A stretch of DNA of 64,000 nt. Source: Methylocystaceae bacterium. Lineage in GTDB: Bacteria; Pseudomonadota; Alphaproteobacteria; Rhodospirillales; Terasakiellaceae. The stretch is from NCBI GenBank assembly GCA_013373205.1, contig JABXIG010000003.1:806001-870000 (forward strand). The letters run 5' to 3'. A program made the position numbers and the translations under genes. Positions 56,147 through 64,000 of the stretch are shown here, piece after piece (position 1 is the first letter of the stretch; every line of letters begins with the position of its first letter). The notes under the pieces are model-generated. The model did no database searches and had not been told where the DNA came from. It saw only the letters and a program-made list of their open reading frames with translations.

Positions 56147-57157
56147 TTAGCTGGCTTCCTGCATAGGCTTGCCTTCGCGGTGTTCTTCTGGTTGAATGCC
56201 AAGTTTAGCAAACATAGCCTGGTCTGCGCTTACTCCTTGGTTTCCTGCTGTTAGAAGTTTATCACCATAGAACATGGAGTTTGCACCTGCAAAGAAGCAA
56301 AGTGATTGAAGTTCTTCGCTCATTTCTTCACGTCCGGCCGATAGGCGCACATAGGAAGCCGGCATAACGATCCGGGCAACAGCGATGGTTTTTACGAAAT
56401 CAAAGTGGTCGATCTTGGCTTTGGCTTCAAAAGGGGTGCCTTCGATCGGGATCAGCATGTTGATTGGAATACTTTCCGGATGCTTCGGCAAGTTTGCCAA
56501 TGTTACCATCATGGAAGCGCGGTCTTTCTGGCTCTCACCCATGCCGATGATACCCCCAGTGCAGAGTTTGATACCATTGTCACGGCAGCGATCCAAAGTC
56601 GCCAGACGGTCATCAAAGGTTCGTGTAGATACAACTTTGTCGTAATATTCACGCGATGTATCAATATTGTGGTTATAGTAATCCAGCCCGGCTTCTTTTA
56701 ACTGTTCAGTTTGTTCGTCAGACAGCATGCCAAGGGTCATACAGGTATCCATACCCAATCCTTTAACAGATTTGACCATATTAAGGATTTCAGGCATGTC
56801 GCGGTCCTTAGGTGAACTCCAGGCTGCCCCCATGCAGAAACGGGTCGCCCCACCCTCTTTCGCAGCCTTGGCCGCTTCGATAACTTCGTCTGTCGGCATC
56901 ATCTTGGATGCTTTCAGGTCCGCATCATTGTGCGCACTTTGAGAACAGTAGTTACAATCTTCTGCACAGCCGCCAGTCTTGATGTTTAACAAGGTGCTGA
57001 GTTGGACTTTGTTCGGGTCAAAGTTTTGACGATGAACAGACTGCGCATGAAAAAGCAGGTCATTAAAAGGCAAAGCAAACAGCGCTTCAACTTCTTCAAC
57101 GGTCCAGTCATTACGAGGCGTAGCAGAAATTTGAGGGGTCATTTTTTCGATCTTCAA
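56147..57157 (-). CDS. bioB: Biotin synthase
   Basis: A 336-residue radical SAM enzyme with the cluster motif [13 protein letters not shown] (Cys64, 68 and 71), the NHNIDTS block and [14 protein letters not shown] near the end. It inserts sulfur into dethiobiotin. It stands alone; no bioF, bioD or bioA is nearby. I looked for a BioR-like site upstream and saw none. Confidence 0.96.
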   Translation of the reverse strand: MKIEKMTPQISATPRNDWTVEEVEALFALPFNDLLFHAQSVHRQNFDPNKVQLSTLLNIKTGGCAEDCNYCSQSAHNDADLKASKMMPTDEVIEAAKAAKEGGATRFCMGAAWSSPKDRDMPEILNMVKSVKGLGMDTCMTLGMLSDEQTEQLKEAGLDYYNHNIDTSREYYDKVVSTRTFDDRLATLDRCRDNGIKLCTGGIIGMGESQKDRASMMVTLANLPKHPESIPINMLIPIEGTPFEAKAKIDHFDFVKTIAVARIVMPASYVRLSAGREEMSEELQSLCFFAGANSMFYGDKLLTAGNQGVSADQAMFAKLGIQPEEHREGKPMQEAS

Positions 57158-57269
57158 TTATTAATACCTGAGTGGCGTACCACGTTATTTAAAGAACTTA
57201 ATACGCGAGCTTTAGTAAAGTTTCAAGATAAATCGGCATTTGAATACCGATTAATTCATCGGATGTGAA

Positions 57270-58568
57270 TTAGAAGTTTTTGTGCGCATGGCAGTTTCGC
57301 CCTGCTTTTTTTGCCTTATACAGGCTAACATCTGCTTGTGCGATGAGCTTTTCAGGGCTGCAAATTGATTCTTTTGGAACGGTGGACGCGCTGCCAATGC
57401 TAACAGTGATGAAATTTGAAACGGGTGAATGTTCGTGAACCAGCTTGGCATCTTCAATCACAGTATTTATCTTTTGTGCCAGTTGAGTTACCACGTCTTG
57501 CGGTGTGTCGCTTATTGCAACGATAAATTCTTCTCCACCGAAGCGAGCGACAATGTCGCCTGCACGATGAAACAAATTAGAAATGAGTTTGGCAATGGTT
57601 TTTAGTGCTGTGTCACCGTTTAGATGGCCATAACGGTCATTATAAAGTTTGAAATGGTCCACATCGATCATGAATATTGAAATATTTTTCTTTTGGCGCA
57701 TGCATTGGAACCACATTTTCTCATAAGAGATGTCAAAAAAACGTTTGTTATATATTTCTGTTAAATGATCTTTGATCGCTTGTTCTTTGATCGTCTCTGT
57801 GGCTTCTTCTAGTTGATTGTTGATTTCTACTTGACGCTTAAGCGCTTTACCTAGAATGCTTGCTGATTCGGTGTTAATCTTTTTTTCCATTTCAACAACT
57901 TGTCTAAGGCCTTTTACTTTCCATGCAAGTTCTTTTGTAAGTTCTGGAAAATTGTCGATTTTACATTTGTTGTTGCTAATGTCGTCTATGATGTCATCCA
58001 GACGATCAATAGTCTGCGTTCGAAAAGAGTATTTCATAATTATGTGGTGGTAGGGATTATGGGCCCCACATTCAATAACTTCCATGTCCAGCCACAGAAG
58101 ATCGCCCCACATCCATAAACCGTTATAAAAAAGACCTTTCAGAAAGGCTATAGGCATCGGTGAACTTGTGTTTAGTTCTAGATAACCTTTCTCAAGGTCT
58201 AGGCAGTTAATTTCAGTAAAGAAAAAATCTGGGTCATAATTTCTACAAACCAGTTTTACCCCTGCTGAGTTATCTTGCAGGCGCATATGCCCTATGCTTC
58301 CCAGGTTGAGGGCTTTTCCTTCTGTATCATACCAATTTTGAATAAAGTTCGCGCCAGCCTGATAAAGTAAGAGCTCCGAATAGTAAGGGGATTGCTTCAA
58401 AGCATCGAAAAGAAGATGCAAATGGGCAAGTGGGTACCATTGATCTGCTTTAAGGTTTTGTAACAGACTATCAAGCTTATGCGCTGTTAAGGCATTGATG
58501 CTGTAAAAGGTCTTTGCAACGCCTATAAGGAAGGAGCCTATAATTTCGGGTTGTTTTTCTTTTTCCAT
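57270..58568 (-). CDS. Diguanylate cyclase with N-terminal V4R-like sensor
   Basis: A 432-residue protein with no membrane segment. Residues 1-185 form an unidentified domain ending in SSPMPIAFLKGLFYNGLW and a cysteine in VIECGAHNPYHHIIMKYSF; this resembles V4R/H-NOX-associated sensor folds. A coiled coil (about 215-265) leads to the GGDEF domain: DHFKLYNDRYGHLNGD, then RAGDIVARFGGEEF with an intact GGEEF active site (344-348) and an RxxD inhibitory site (RAGD, 335-338). It should make cyclic di-GMP under product control. Confidence 0.9.
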   Translation of the reverse strand: MEKEKQPEIIGSFLIGVAKTFYSINALTAHKLDSLLQNLKADQWYPLAHLHLLFDALKQSPYYSELLLYQAGANFIQNWYDTEGKALNLGSIGHMRLQDNSAGVKLVCRNYDPDFFFTEINCLDLEKGYLELNTSSPMPIAFLKGLFYNGLWMWGDLLWLDMEVIECGAHNPYHHIIMKYSFRTQTIDRLDDIIDDISNNKCKIDNFPELTKELAWKVKGLRQVVEMEKKINTESASILGKALKRQVEINNQLEEATETIKEQAIKDHLTEIYNKRFFDISYEKMWFQCMRQKKNISIFMIDVDHFKLYNDRYGHLNGDTALKTIAKLISNLFHRAGDIVARFGGEEFIVAISDTPQDVVTQLAQKINTVIEDAKLVHEHSPVSNFITVSIGSASTVPKESICSPEKLIAQADVSLYKAKKAGRNCHAHKNF

Positions 58569-58607
58569 TATTTACCCCCCTCCAGTTTTGATTTACAGAC
58601 GGTCAGT

Positions 58608-60839
58608 CTAAGTAAACTTGTTGTTTCGCGGGAAGCCATTGGGCGCCATACGCCCGGCCCCGGCCCGTTTCCCGATCCAGGGCAAGAGGTCGGTCACGGT
58701 GCGCGTGCGATCGCTACCGCCCCCCATTTGCCAAGACAGGCCGTCTTCCAAATTGAAACTGATGACGTCGGACATGCCACCATCGCGGTATTTTTGCAGG
58801 ATAACACCGCGACCACGGTTCATTTCCGGTAGTTCATCACCCTTGAAGACCAGAATTTTGCGATTGTCCCCAACAACAGCGACGGCATCACCTGTCAACG
58901 GGATACAAACCTTAGCTTTTTCTTTGTCTTGAAGGTTCAAAACCTGCTTGCCGTTTTTAGTTTGGGCAACCACGCTTTTTTCTTCAATAGCAAAGCCGCG
59001 ACCAGAGCTGGAAGCCACTAGCAATTTACGTTCCGGCTCGTGAATAAACAGATCAATGATATCGTTTTCGTTACCAATATCCACCATCAAACGGATCGGT
59101 TCCCCATGACCACGGCCCGGGGGCAATTTGTCGCAGCCAATGGTGAAAAATCGCCCGTTTGTGGTGAAGGCCAGCATTTTATCGGTTGTGTAGCCTTTAA
59201 TAACAAAACGGGCCTTATCTCCATCTTTATATTTGATGGCGGCTTCATCGTTGTTATGTCCTTTAAAGGCACGGATCCAACCCATTTTTGAACAAACGAT
59301 GGTAACGGGTTCGCGTTCAATAAAGGCTTCGAAGTTTACAATATCGGCGCTTGGCGCATCACCAAAGTCGGTGCGACGCTTGCCGAGTTCTGTTTTCTGT
59401 CCGAATTGTTTTTTGGTTTCGCGAATCTCATCTGAAATCGTAGACCATTGCAGTGTTTCATCCGCGAGCAATGTATGAAGACCTTCACGTTCTTTGCTTA
59501 GATCGTCATGTTCTGATTTCAGTTCCATCTCTTCCAGTTTACGCAATGAACGCAAGCGCATGTTCAAGATAGCTTCGGCTTGCACTTCGCTAAGCTTGAA
59601 GGTGTTCATCAGCTCCTGACGGGGATGGTCTTCTTCGCGGATGATTCGAATGACTTCATCCAAATTCAAAAAGGCGATCAGATAGCCTTCGAGAATTTCC
59701 AGACGGCGTTCAATCTTTTCAAGGCGGAACTTGGAGCGACGTTGTAAGACATCACGGCGGTGATCCAGAAAAGCTTGTAAAACCTCGCGTAAGTTCATGA
59801 CACGCGGAGTTTGATCCGCATCCAAAACGTTCATATTCAGGTTAAAACGAAGTTCCAGATCGGTCAGTTTAAAGAGCTGTTCCATCAGCACTTCAGGTTC
59901 AACCGTGCGGTTGCGTGGTTCAATCACAATTCGAACTTCTTCAGCCGATTCATCGCGGATATCGGCCAGAAGGGGTAGCTTTTTAGCGATCAAAAGTTCA
60001 GCAACTTTTTCAATCAGTTTGGATTTCTGAACCTGATACGGAATGTCAGAAACCACGATCTGATACATGCCATGGGATAATTCTTCCTTTTCCCATTTGG
60101 CGCGCAGACGGAAAGCCCCTTTGCCCTTGGTATAGGTACTGATAATGCTGGCACGGTCTTCAACAATTACCCCGCCTGTGGGGAAATCGGGACCGGGGAT
60201 CAAATCGACCAGTTTTTCAATGCCTGCATTTGGAAATTTGATTAGGTGAAGCAAACCATCGCACAGTTCACCAGCATTGTGCGGCGGAATATTGGTCGCC
60301 ATCCCCACCGCAATCCCGCTGGAGCCATTGGCAAGAAGGTTTGGAAAAGCAGCAGGTAGAACGATGGGTTCTTCTTCTTCACCATCGTATGTTTCACGAA
60401 AATCAACCGCATCTTCATCAATATTGCGCAAAAGTGCCATGGCGACTTCTGTTAGGCGAGATTCAGTATAACGCATGGCAGCTGCGTTATCGCCATCAAT
60501 GTTACCGAAGTTCCCCTGCCCGTCGACCAGCGGATAACGCACTGCAAATTCTTGAGCCAGTCGAACCATGGCTTCATAGACCGAGCTATCCCCATGGGGG
60601 TGATATTTACCGATAACGTCCCCGACCACACGGGCACATTTTTTATAGCCTTTTTGTGGGTCCAGTTTTAATTGACGCATGGCAAACAGCAAGCGTCTGT
60701 GAACAGGTTTCAAACCGTCACGAACATCTGGCAAGGCACGTGATTTAATGGTGGACACTGAATAAGCGAGATAACGCTCACCCAAGGCATCGGCTAATCT
60801 GGTTTCGCGGATATCGCCCGCAGAGATGTTGTCTGACAT
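58608..60839 (-). CDS. parC: DNA topoisomerase IV subunit A
   Basis: A 743-residue protein. The catalytic Tyr is in [11 protein letters not shown]. The quinolone-resistance region reads [19 protein letters not shown], with the Ser and Glu of susceptible enzymes. A C-terminal beta-propeller follows. The start is ATG 60839 ([10 protein letters not shown]); a TTG six codons earlier is the alternative. ParC with ParE decatenates daughter chromosomes. It lies next to recO on the same strand. Confidence 0.94.
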   Translation of the reverse strand: MSDNISAGDIRETRLADALGERYLAYSVSTIKSRALPDVRDGLKPVHRRLLFAMRQLKLDPQKGYKKCARVVGDVIGKYHPHGDSSVYEAMVRLAQEFAVRYPLVDGQGNFGNIDGDNAAAMRYTESRLTEVAMALLRNIDEDAVDFRETYDGEEEEPIVLPAAFPNLLANGSSGIAVGMATNIPPHNAGELCDGLLHLIKFPNAGIEKLVDLIPGPDFPTGGVIVEDRASIISTYTKGKGAFRLRAKWEKEELSHGMYQIVVSDIPYQVQKSKLIEKVAELLIAKKLPLLADIRDESAEEVRIVIEPRNRTVEPEVLMEQLFKLTDLELRFNLNMNVLDADQTPRVMNLREVLQAFLDHRRDVLQRRSKFRLEKIERRLEILEGYLIAFLNLDEVIRIIREEDHPRQELMNTFKLSEVQAEAILNMRLRSLRKLEEMELKSEHDDLSKEREGLHTLLADETLQWSTISDEIRETKKQFGQKTELGKRRTDFGDAPSADIVNFEAFIEREPVTIVCSKMGWIRAFKGHNNDEAAIKYKDGDKARFVIKGYTTDKMLAFTTNGRFFTIGCDKLPPGRGHGEPIRLMVDIGNENDIIDLFIHEPERKLLVASSSGRGFAIEEKSVVAQTKNGKQVLNLQDKEKAKVCIPLTGDAVAVVGDNRKILVFKGDELPEMNRGRGVILQKYRDGGMSDVISFNLEDGLSWQMGGGSDRTRTVTDLLPWIGKRAGAGRMAPNGFPRNNKFT

Positions 60840-60893
60840 TATGGGTCGTAAACTCAATCAAATAATCGTGAATGTTGGTCTTAGTTTAGCGAT

Positions 60894-61610
60894 CTATTTC
60901 AATCGGTCAATAAATCGCTGTCGTGCAGGCGGCATCTTCTTGCCAACAGGTTCCAAAACATATTTAAAAATAAAGTATTGTGTAATTTCAAAGACAGCTA
61001 AAAGGTCTTTTTTGCTTGGTTTTACCTCATCTACTAGCAGATGGTATGGGAGCGGGAAAAGTTTGTTTTTATACGGCTCTCCTGCCTCTCGGCTGACCGC
61101 GCGTCCGGTTTTAGGTGAAATATAGATCAAATCACCCGTCTGTCCGGTGGCGGCACAGGATGAAAGGTCTAATCCATAGCCAAGTTCATTTAAAAGACCT
61201 AATTCCCACTCTTGATAGATTTCCGGCCAAAGTCGTGTTTCGTCCATCATTGTCAACAGGATAAGAGCCGCACCAAAAATACCTTCAACGGATTGCCTTT
61301 CCACAAGGCAAGCTTCACACATTGCGCATAGAACATTTAGTTGCGATAGCTTGTCTCGATTGGTCAGGGTTGCTGCACCGAAGCTTTCTTCGATTTCAAC
61401 TTGAAAACTGCCAAGGTGTTCGTCCAGACGGCCTTTCCATTCTACGCGCAATAAATTGCCCGGTTGCAATATTGGGGATAAACGTTTGCCTGCCCCGCCA
61501 CGAACCAATCCGTTATGGCGACCATGTTCACGGGTTAAGAGCGATAAAATGACGCTATTTTCCCCATGTTTACGTGTTGATAAGACGATGCCAAGATCAG
61601 ACCAGAGCAT
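60894..61610 (-). CDS. recO: DNA repair protein RecO
   Basis: A 238-residue protein. An OB-fold start (GIVLSTRKHGENSVILSLLTREHGRHNGLVRG) precedes a helical part with the segment WELGLLNELGYGLDLSSCAATG. It helps load RecA in the RecFOR pathway. It lies upstream of parC by 54 bases. Confidence 0.94.
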   Translation of the reverse strand: MLWSDLGIVLSTRKHGENSVILSLLTREHGRHNGLVRGGAGKRLSPILQPGNLLRVEWKGRLDEHLGSFQVEIEESFGAATLTNRDKLSQLNVLCAMCEACLVERQSVEGIFGAALILLTMMDETRLWPEIYQEWELGLLNELGYGLDLSSCAATGQTGDLIYISPKTGRAVSREAGEPYKNKLFPLPYHLLVDEVKPSKKDLLAVFEITQYFIFKYVLEPVGKKMPPARQRFIDRLK

Positions 61611-61709
61611 GAAAAGCCAAATTAAATCAAAAAACTCTTGGGAAGATGGCCTATGATTTCATATGATGGAAGCTAAATTTAACAAATATTAAAAAATGAG
61701 GTCACGGGC

Positions 61710-63911
61710 GTGTCGGCATTTTCCAGCTTGGGCGATCAAGCGCAAGAAAATGAACTATCTGAACAAGGTGTTGATTCTAAAGAAAAAGGATCGGCTTCTC
61801 AACCTGCGCCTATCAGTGTTTCCCTCTCACTCGCGGCGGCCATTCGCGCCCATAAAAAAGGCAAGATGGAAAAGGCTGTACAAATCTACAGCGGAATTTT
61901 GCGTAAATACCCCGATCATGCGGATGCAAATTACCTTCTGGGGGTCGCCGCTTTTGAACGTGGCTTGAAAGATGATTCGATTGCGATGATCGAACGCGCG
62001 ATCAAGGCAGAGCCTGATAATGCCTCTTATTATGGTAAGTTAGGTGAAATCCTGACTTTATCCGGCTATGTGGATCGAGCAGATGTCGCATATGAAAAGG
62101 CGGCTGAACTTGCACCTGGGGATGTGCGTTTTCATCTTGGCCGCGCTCAGATTCTGGAAAGAAATGGCGAGGCCGAGCTGGCGTTATCGCATTATCTGGA
62201 TATTATCAGCCGTTGGGACGATTCGTATGAAGCTTTGTATCGTGCTGCTGCGATTGAAGCCCGATTGGGGAAGCGTGATAATGCGCGTAAGCATGTAAAA
62301 CAAGCTCTCAAGCTTAAAAAAGACTATGCCGATGCACATTTTCTTTATGGGTTGCTCACAACAGCAGCGCGGGATGTAAAAACTGCCCGTGCCCATTTTG
62401 ATGCGGCGTCGCGATGTAGTGCCAGACGTGCAGATTTTCACATGAAGGTCGCAAAAAAACTTGTTCAATTAAATGATTATGACAGTGCTTTATCTGCCCT
62501 TCATCGTGAAACGAAATTAAACCCGGCAAATGCGCAAGCTTATTGCCTTATGGGCGATTGCCTGTCTGCCAAAAAAGAATATGACGGCGCGGTTTTGAGC
62601 TACAATCGTGCGATTGACCATGCCCCACGTGAGGGGCTTGCCTATGCACGACGCGGCTTAGCCTTGCTGTCATTGGGCCATATACAGGATGCATATGAAA
62701 GCTGTCAGCATGCGGTGCAGATCGCGCCAAACAATTGGGAAACACTTTGCGCACATGGAATTTTACTGCGTGAAGATGATCAATTAAACGAAGCTGTTGA
62801 TGTCTTAGCACGTGCGATCAAGGCGGCCCCAAATGAAAGTAAGCCTCTGCTCGAAATTGCTTTGGCACATCAGGATAATCTCGATTTAAATCATGCCCTT
62901 CATTATATCCATGAAGCAAAAATTCTAAGCCCGAAAGATAATGAAATTCAACTTCGCCATGCCCAGATTTTGTTGCAGTCAGGGAAATGGGAAGATGGCT
63001 GGAAAGTTTATGAATCGCGAAAATTATTGCCTGAGTATAAGGCTTTGCTTTCAAGTACAGACAGTAAGGCCCCCCAATGGGATGGTTCTGTCTTAGGCAA
63101 TAAACGCATTGTTTTATATGCAGAAGGTGGTTTTAGCGACGCCATTCAGTTTGTTCGATTTGTGTCGATGGTCAAAGAACGTGTGTCAGATGTTTATGTC
63201 TGTTGCCAAAAAGATCTGGCCCGGCTTTTTGCTGCTGTAGAGGGGTTAAGTGGTGTGATCCCCCATGGCACGCCCCTACCCCGACATGATGTAATTGCCT
63301 CACTTAACAGTTTACCCTACCTACTGGGGATTGATGCTGAAACGGATTTACCTGTCTTTACCCCTTATCTCAGTCCGGTTGAAAAAGATGTAAAAGTTTG
63401 GCGCGACCGTATTGTTCGAGACAGCAGCGGTGTGACAGTTGGCCTTGTTTGGCAAGGTGCGCGCGACTATCGAAAAGACAGCCGCCGGTCCCCCGGAATT
63501 TGGCCATTTTCGCGCCTGTTCTACATGCGGGGATTGGATTTCTTTGGCTTACAGGTGGGCGATGGTAGTGATGTTTTAAGTGACCCGCAATTATCAAAGG
63601 TCGTGAAAAACTATGGTATTGACCTACTGGATTTTGCGGATACGGCTGCGCTTATTGAAGCCTTGGATCTGGTTATCACCTGTGATAGTGCGGTTGCCCA
63701 CTTGGCCGGAGCCATGGGGAAACCTGTCTGGATGGTTTTGCCTCATGCCGTTGATTGGCGTTGGGGGATACCATCCGGTTATGAGGGGGAAAAGTCTGTC
63801 TGGTATCCAACAATGACGCTTTATCGCCAAGCTGTTGCCGGGGATTGGGCTGATGTTTTTGCTCGCTTGGGCCAAGAATTGGACCGATTTAAAGAAGAAT
63901 TGCAAAAATAA
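61710..63911 (+). CDS. TPR protein with C-terminal glycosyltransferase-like domain
   Basis: A 733-residue protein. About ten TPR units (for example HADANYLLGVAAFERGLKDD, ANAQAYCLMGDCLSAKKEYDG) fill residues 50-430. The C-terminal domain is of the type found at the end of TPR-GT proteins: LYAEGGFSDAIQFVRFV, then VGLVWQGARDY, FADTAALIEALDLVITCDSA, and VAHLAGAMGKPVWMVLP. It is probably a glycosyltransferase of the GT9-like or OGT-like group, for protein or surface glycan modification. The start is GTG after GAGGT. Substrate unknown. Confidence 0.85.
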   Translation: MSAFSSLGDQAQENELSEQGVDSKEKGSASQPAPISVSLSLAAAIRAHKKGKMEKAVQIYSGILRKYPDHADANYLLGVAAFERGLKDDSIAMIERAIKAEPDNASYYGKLGEILTLSGYVDRADVAYEKAAELAPGDVRFHLGRAQILERNGEAELALSHYLDIISRWDDSYEALYRAAAIEARLGKRDNARKHVKQALKLKKDYADAHFLYGLLTTAARDVKTARAHFDAASRCSARRADFHMKVAKKLVQLNDYDSALSALHRETKLNPANAQAYCLMGDCLSAKKEYDGAVLSYNRAIDHAPREGLAYARRGLALLSLGHIQDAYESCQHAVQIAPNNWETLCAHGILLREDDQLNEAVDVLARAIKAAPNESKPLLEIALAHQDNLDLNHALHYIHEAKILSPKDNEIQLRHAQILLQSGKWEDGWKVYESRKLLPEYKALLSSTDSKAPQWDGSVLGNKRIVLYAEGGFSDAIQFVRFVSMVKERVSDVYVCCQKDLARLFAAVEGLSGVIPHGTPLPRHDVIASLNSLPYLLGIDAETDLPVFTPYLSPVEKDVKVWRDRIVRDSSGVTVGLVWQGARDYRKDSRRSPGIWPFSRLFYMRGLDFFGLQVGDGSDVLSDPQLSKVVKNYGIDLLDFADTAALIEALDLVITCDSAVAHLAGAMGKPVWMVLPHAVDWRWGIPSGYEGEKSVWYPTMTLYRQAVAGDWADVFARLGQELDRFKEELQK

Positions 63912-63923
63912 AGGAAAAAGAAC

Positions 63924-64000
63924 GTGGGACGTCAAACACCTGTAGATTTCGTCATTAAGAAGCTACGCAAGAAACTGGGTGAAGAACAGATTTTATGCAC
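63924..64000 (+). CDS. Unidentified gene, 5' end only (cut by window edge)
   Basis: GTG start with AAGGA about 8 bases upstream. Only 25 residues are visible: MGRQTPVDFVIKKLRKKLG followed by EEQILC. No family can be named from this. Confidence 0.5.
   Translation, partial: MGRQTPVDFVIKKLRKKLGEEQILC

Noticed and set aside
57158-57269. BioR operator before bioB
   Set aside because: No TTATCTATAA-like site was found; TTATTTAAAG is only a weak match.

Overview
The window looks like chromosome from a marine member of the Alphaproteobacteria, most likely near Rhodospirillales. This is inferred from gene order (rpmF-plsX-fabH-ihfA-merR; nrdR-ribD-ribE-ribBA-ribH-nusB-thiL), the moderate GC content, the Liv-type ABC and TRAP uptake systems, and the signalling genes. 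No insertion sequence, CRISPR array or rRNA gene was seen. One tRNA gene (Pro, GGG) is present.

Layout. 1-300: start of a PAS-domain protein. 534-6044: a Liv-type ABC transporter operon (SBP, H, M, G, F) ending in an arylformamidase-like hydrolase. 6192-9980: a compatible-solute module with glucosyl-3-phosphoglycerate phosphatase and synthase facing a GH13 glycoside phosphorylase, preceded by a sigma-54-like promoter. 10051-12534: a cytochrome c'-like protein, a methyltransferase, a decayed O-antigen-ligase pseudogene and an unknown exported protein. 12873-17351: a GGDEF/EAL protein, two small proteins and RlmF. 17458-20810: a TPP riboswitch and the thiY-tenA-thiZ-thiX salvage operon. 20817-22772: a small ORF and a two-gene accessory module (DUF2971-like plus HEPN-like) beside tRNA-Pro. 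23028-35611: housekeeping genes for lipid, ribosome, riboflavin, thiamine, folate and pentose metabolism. 35740-41146: a second Liv transporter with its own SBP and a small membrane protein. 41544-49540: a cyclic-nucleotide-binding/receiver protein with a CRP-like palindrome upstream, metY, hemB, cheW, hydrolases and a flavin reductase. 49552-53739: Bpt aminoacyl-transferase and a TakP-type TRAP transporter. 53815-64000: an MCP, bioB, a diguanylate cyclase, parC, recO and a TPR glycosyltransferase-like protein.

How the genes work together. Three high-affinity uptake systems have structured RNA elements near the binding-protein gene, which would favour excess binding protein over permease. Thiamine appears twice: salvage through the TPP-controlled ThiXYZ/TenA operon, and the final kinase ThiL in the rib-nusB block. 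The riboflavin cluster is complete except that the GTP cyclohydrolase II half of RibBA has lost its zinc cysteines, so a separate ribA must lie elsewhere. The glucosylglycerate module joins synthesis and phosphorolytic recycling of an osmolyte.

The best candidate for something undescribed is the pair at 21246-22772: a protein with DUF2971-like sequence signposts, followed 15 bases later by a protein with an RNAFAH motif of HEPN nucleases, next to a tRNA gene. Its function is unknown; a defence or toxin-antitoxin role is inference only. All calls were made by reading the sequence without database searches.
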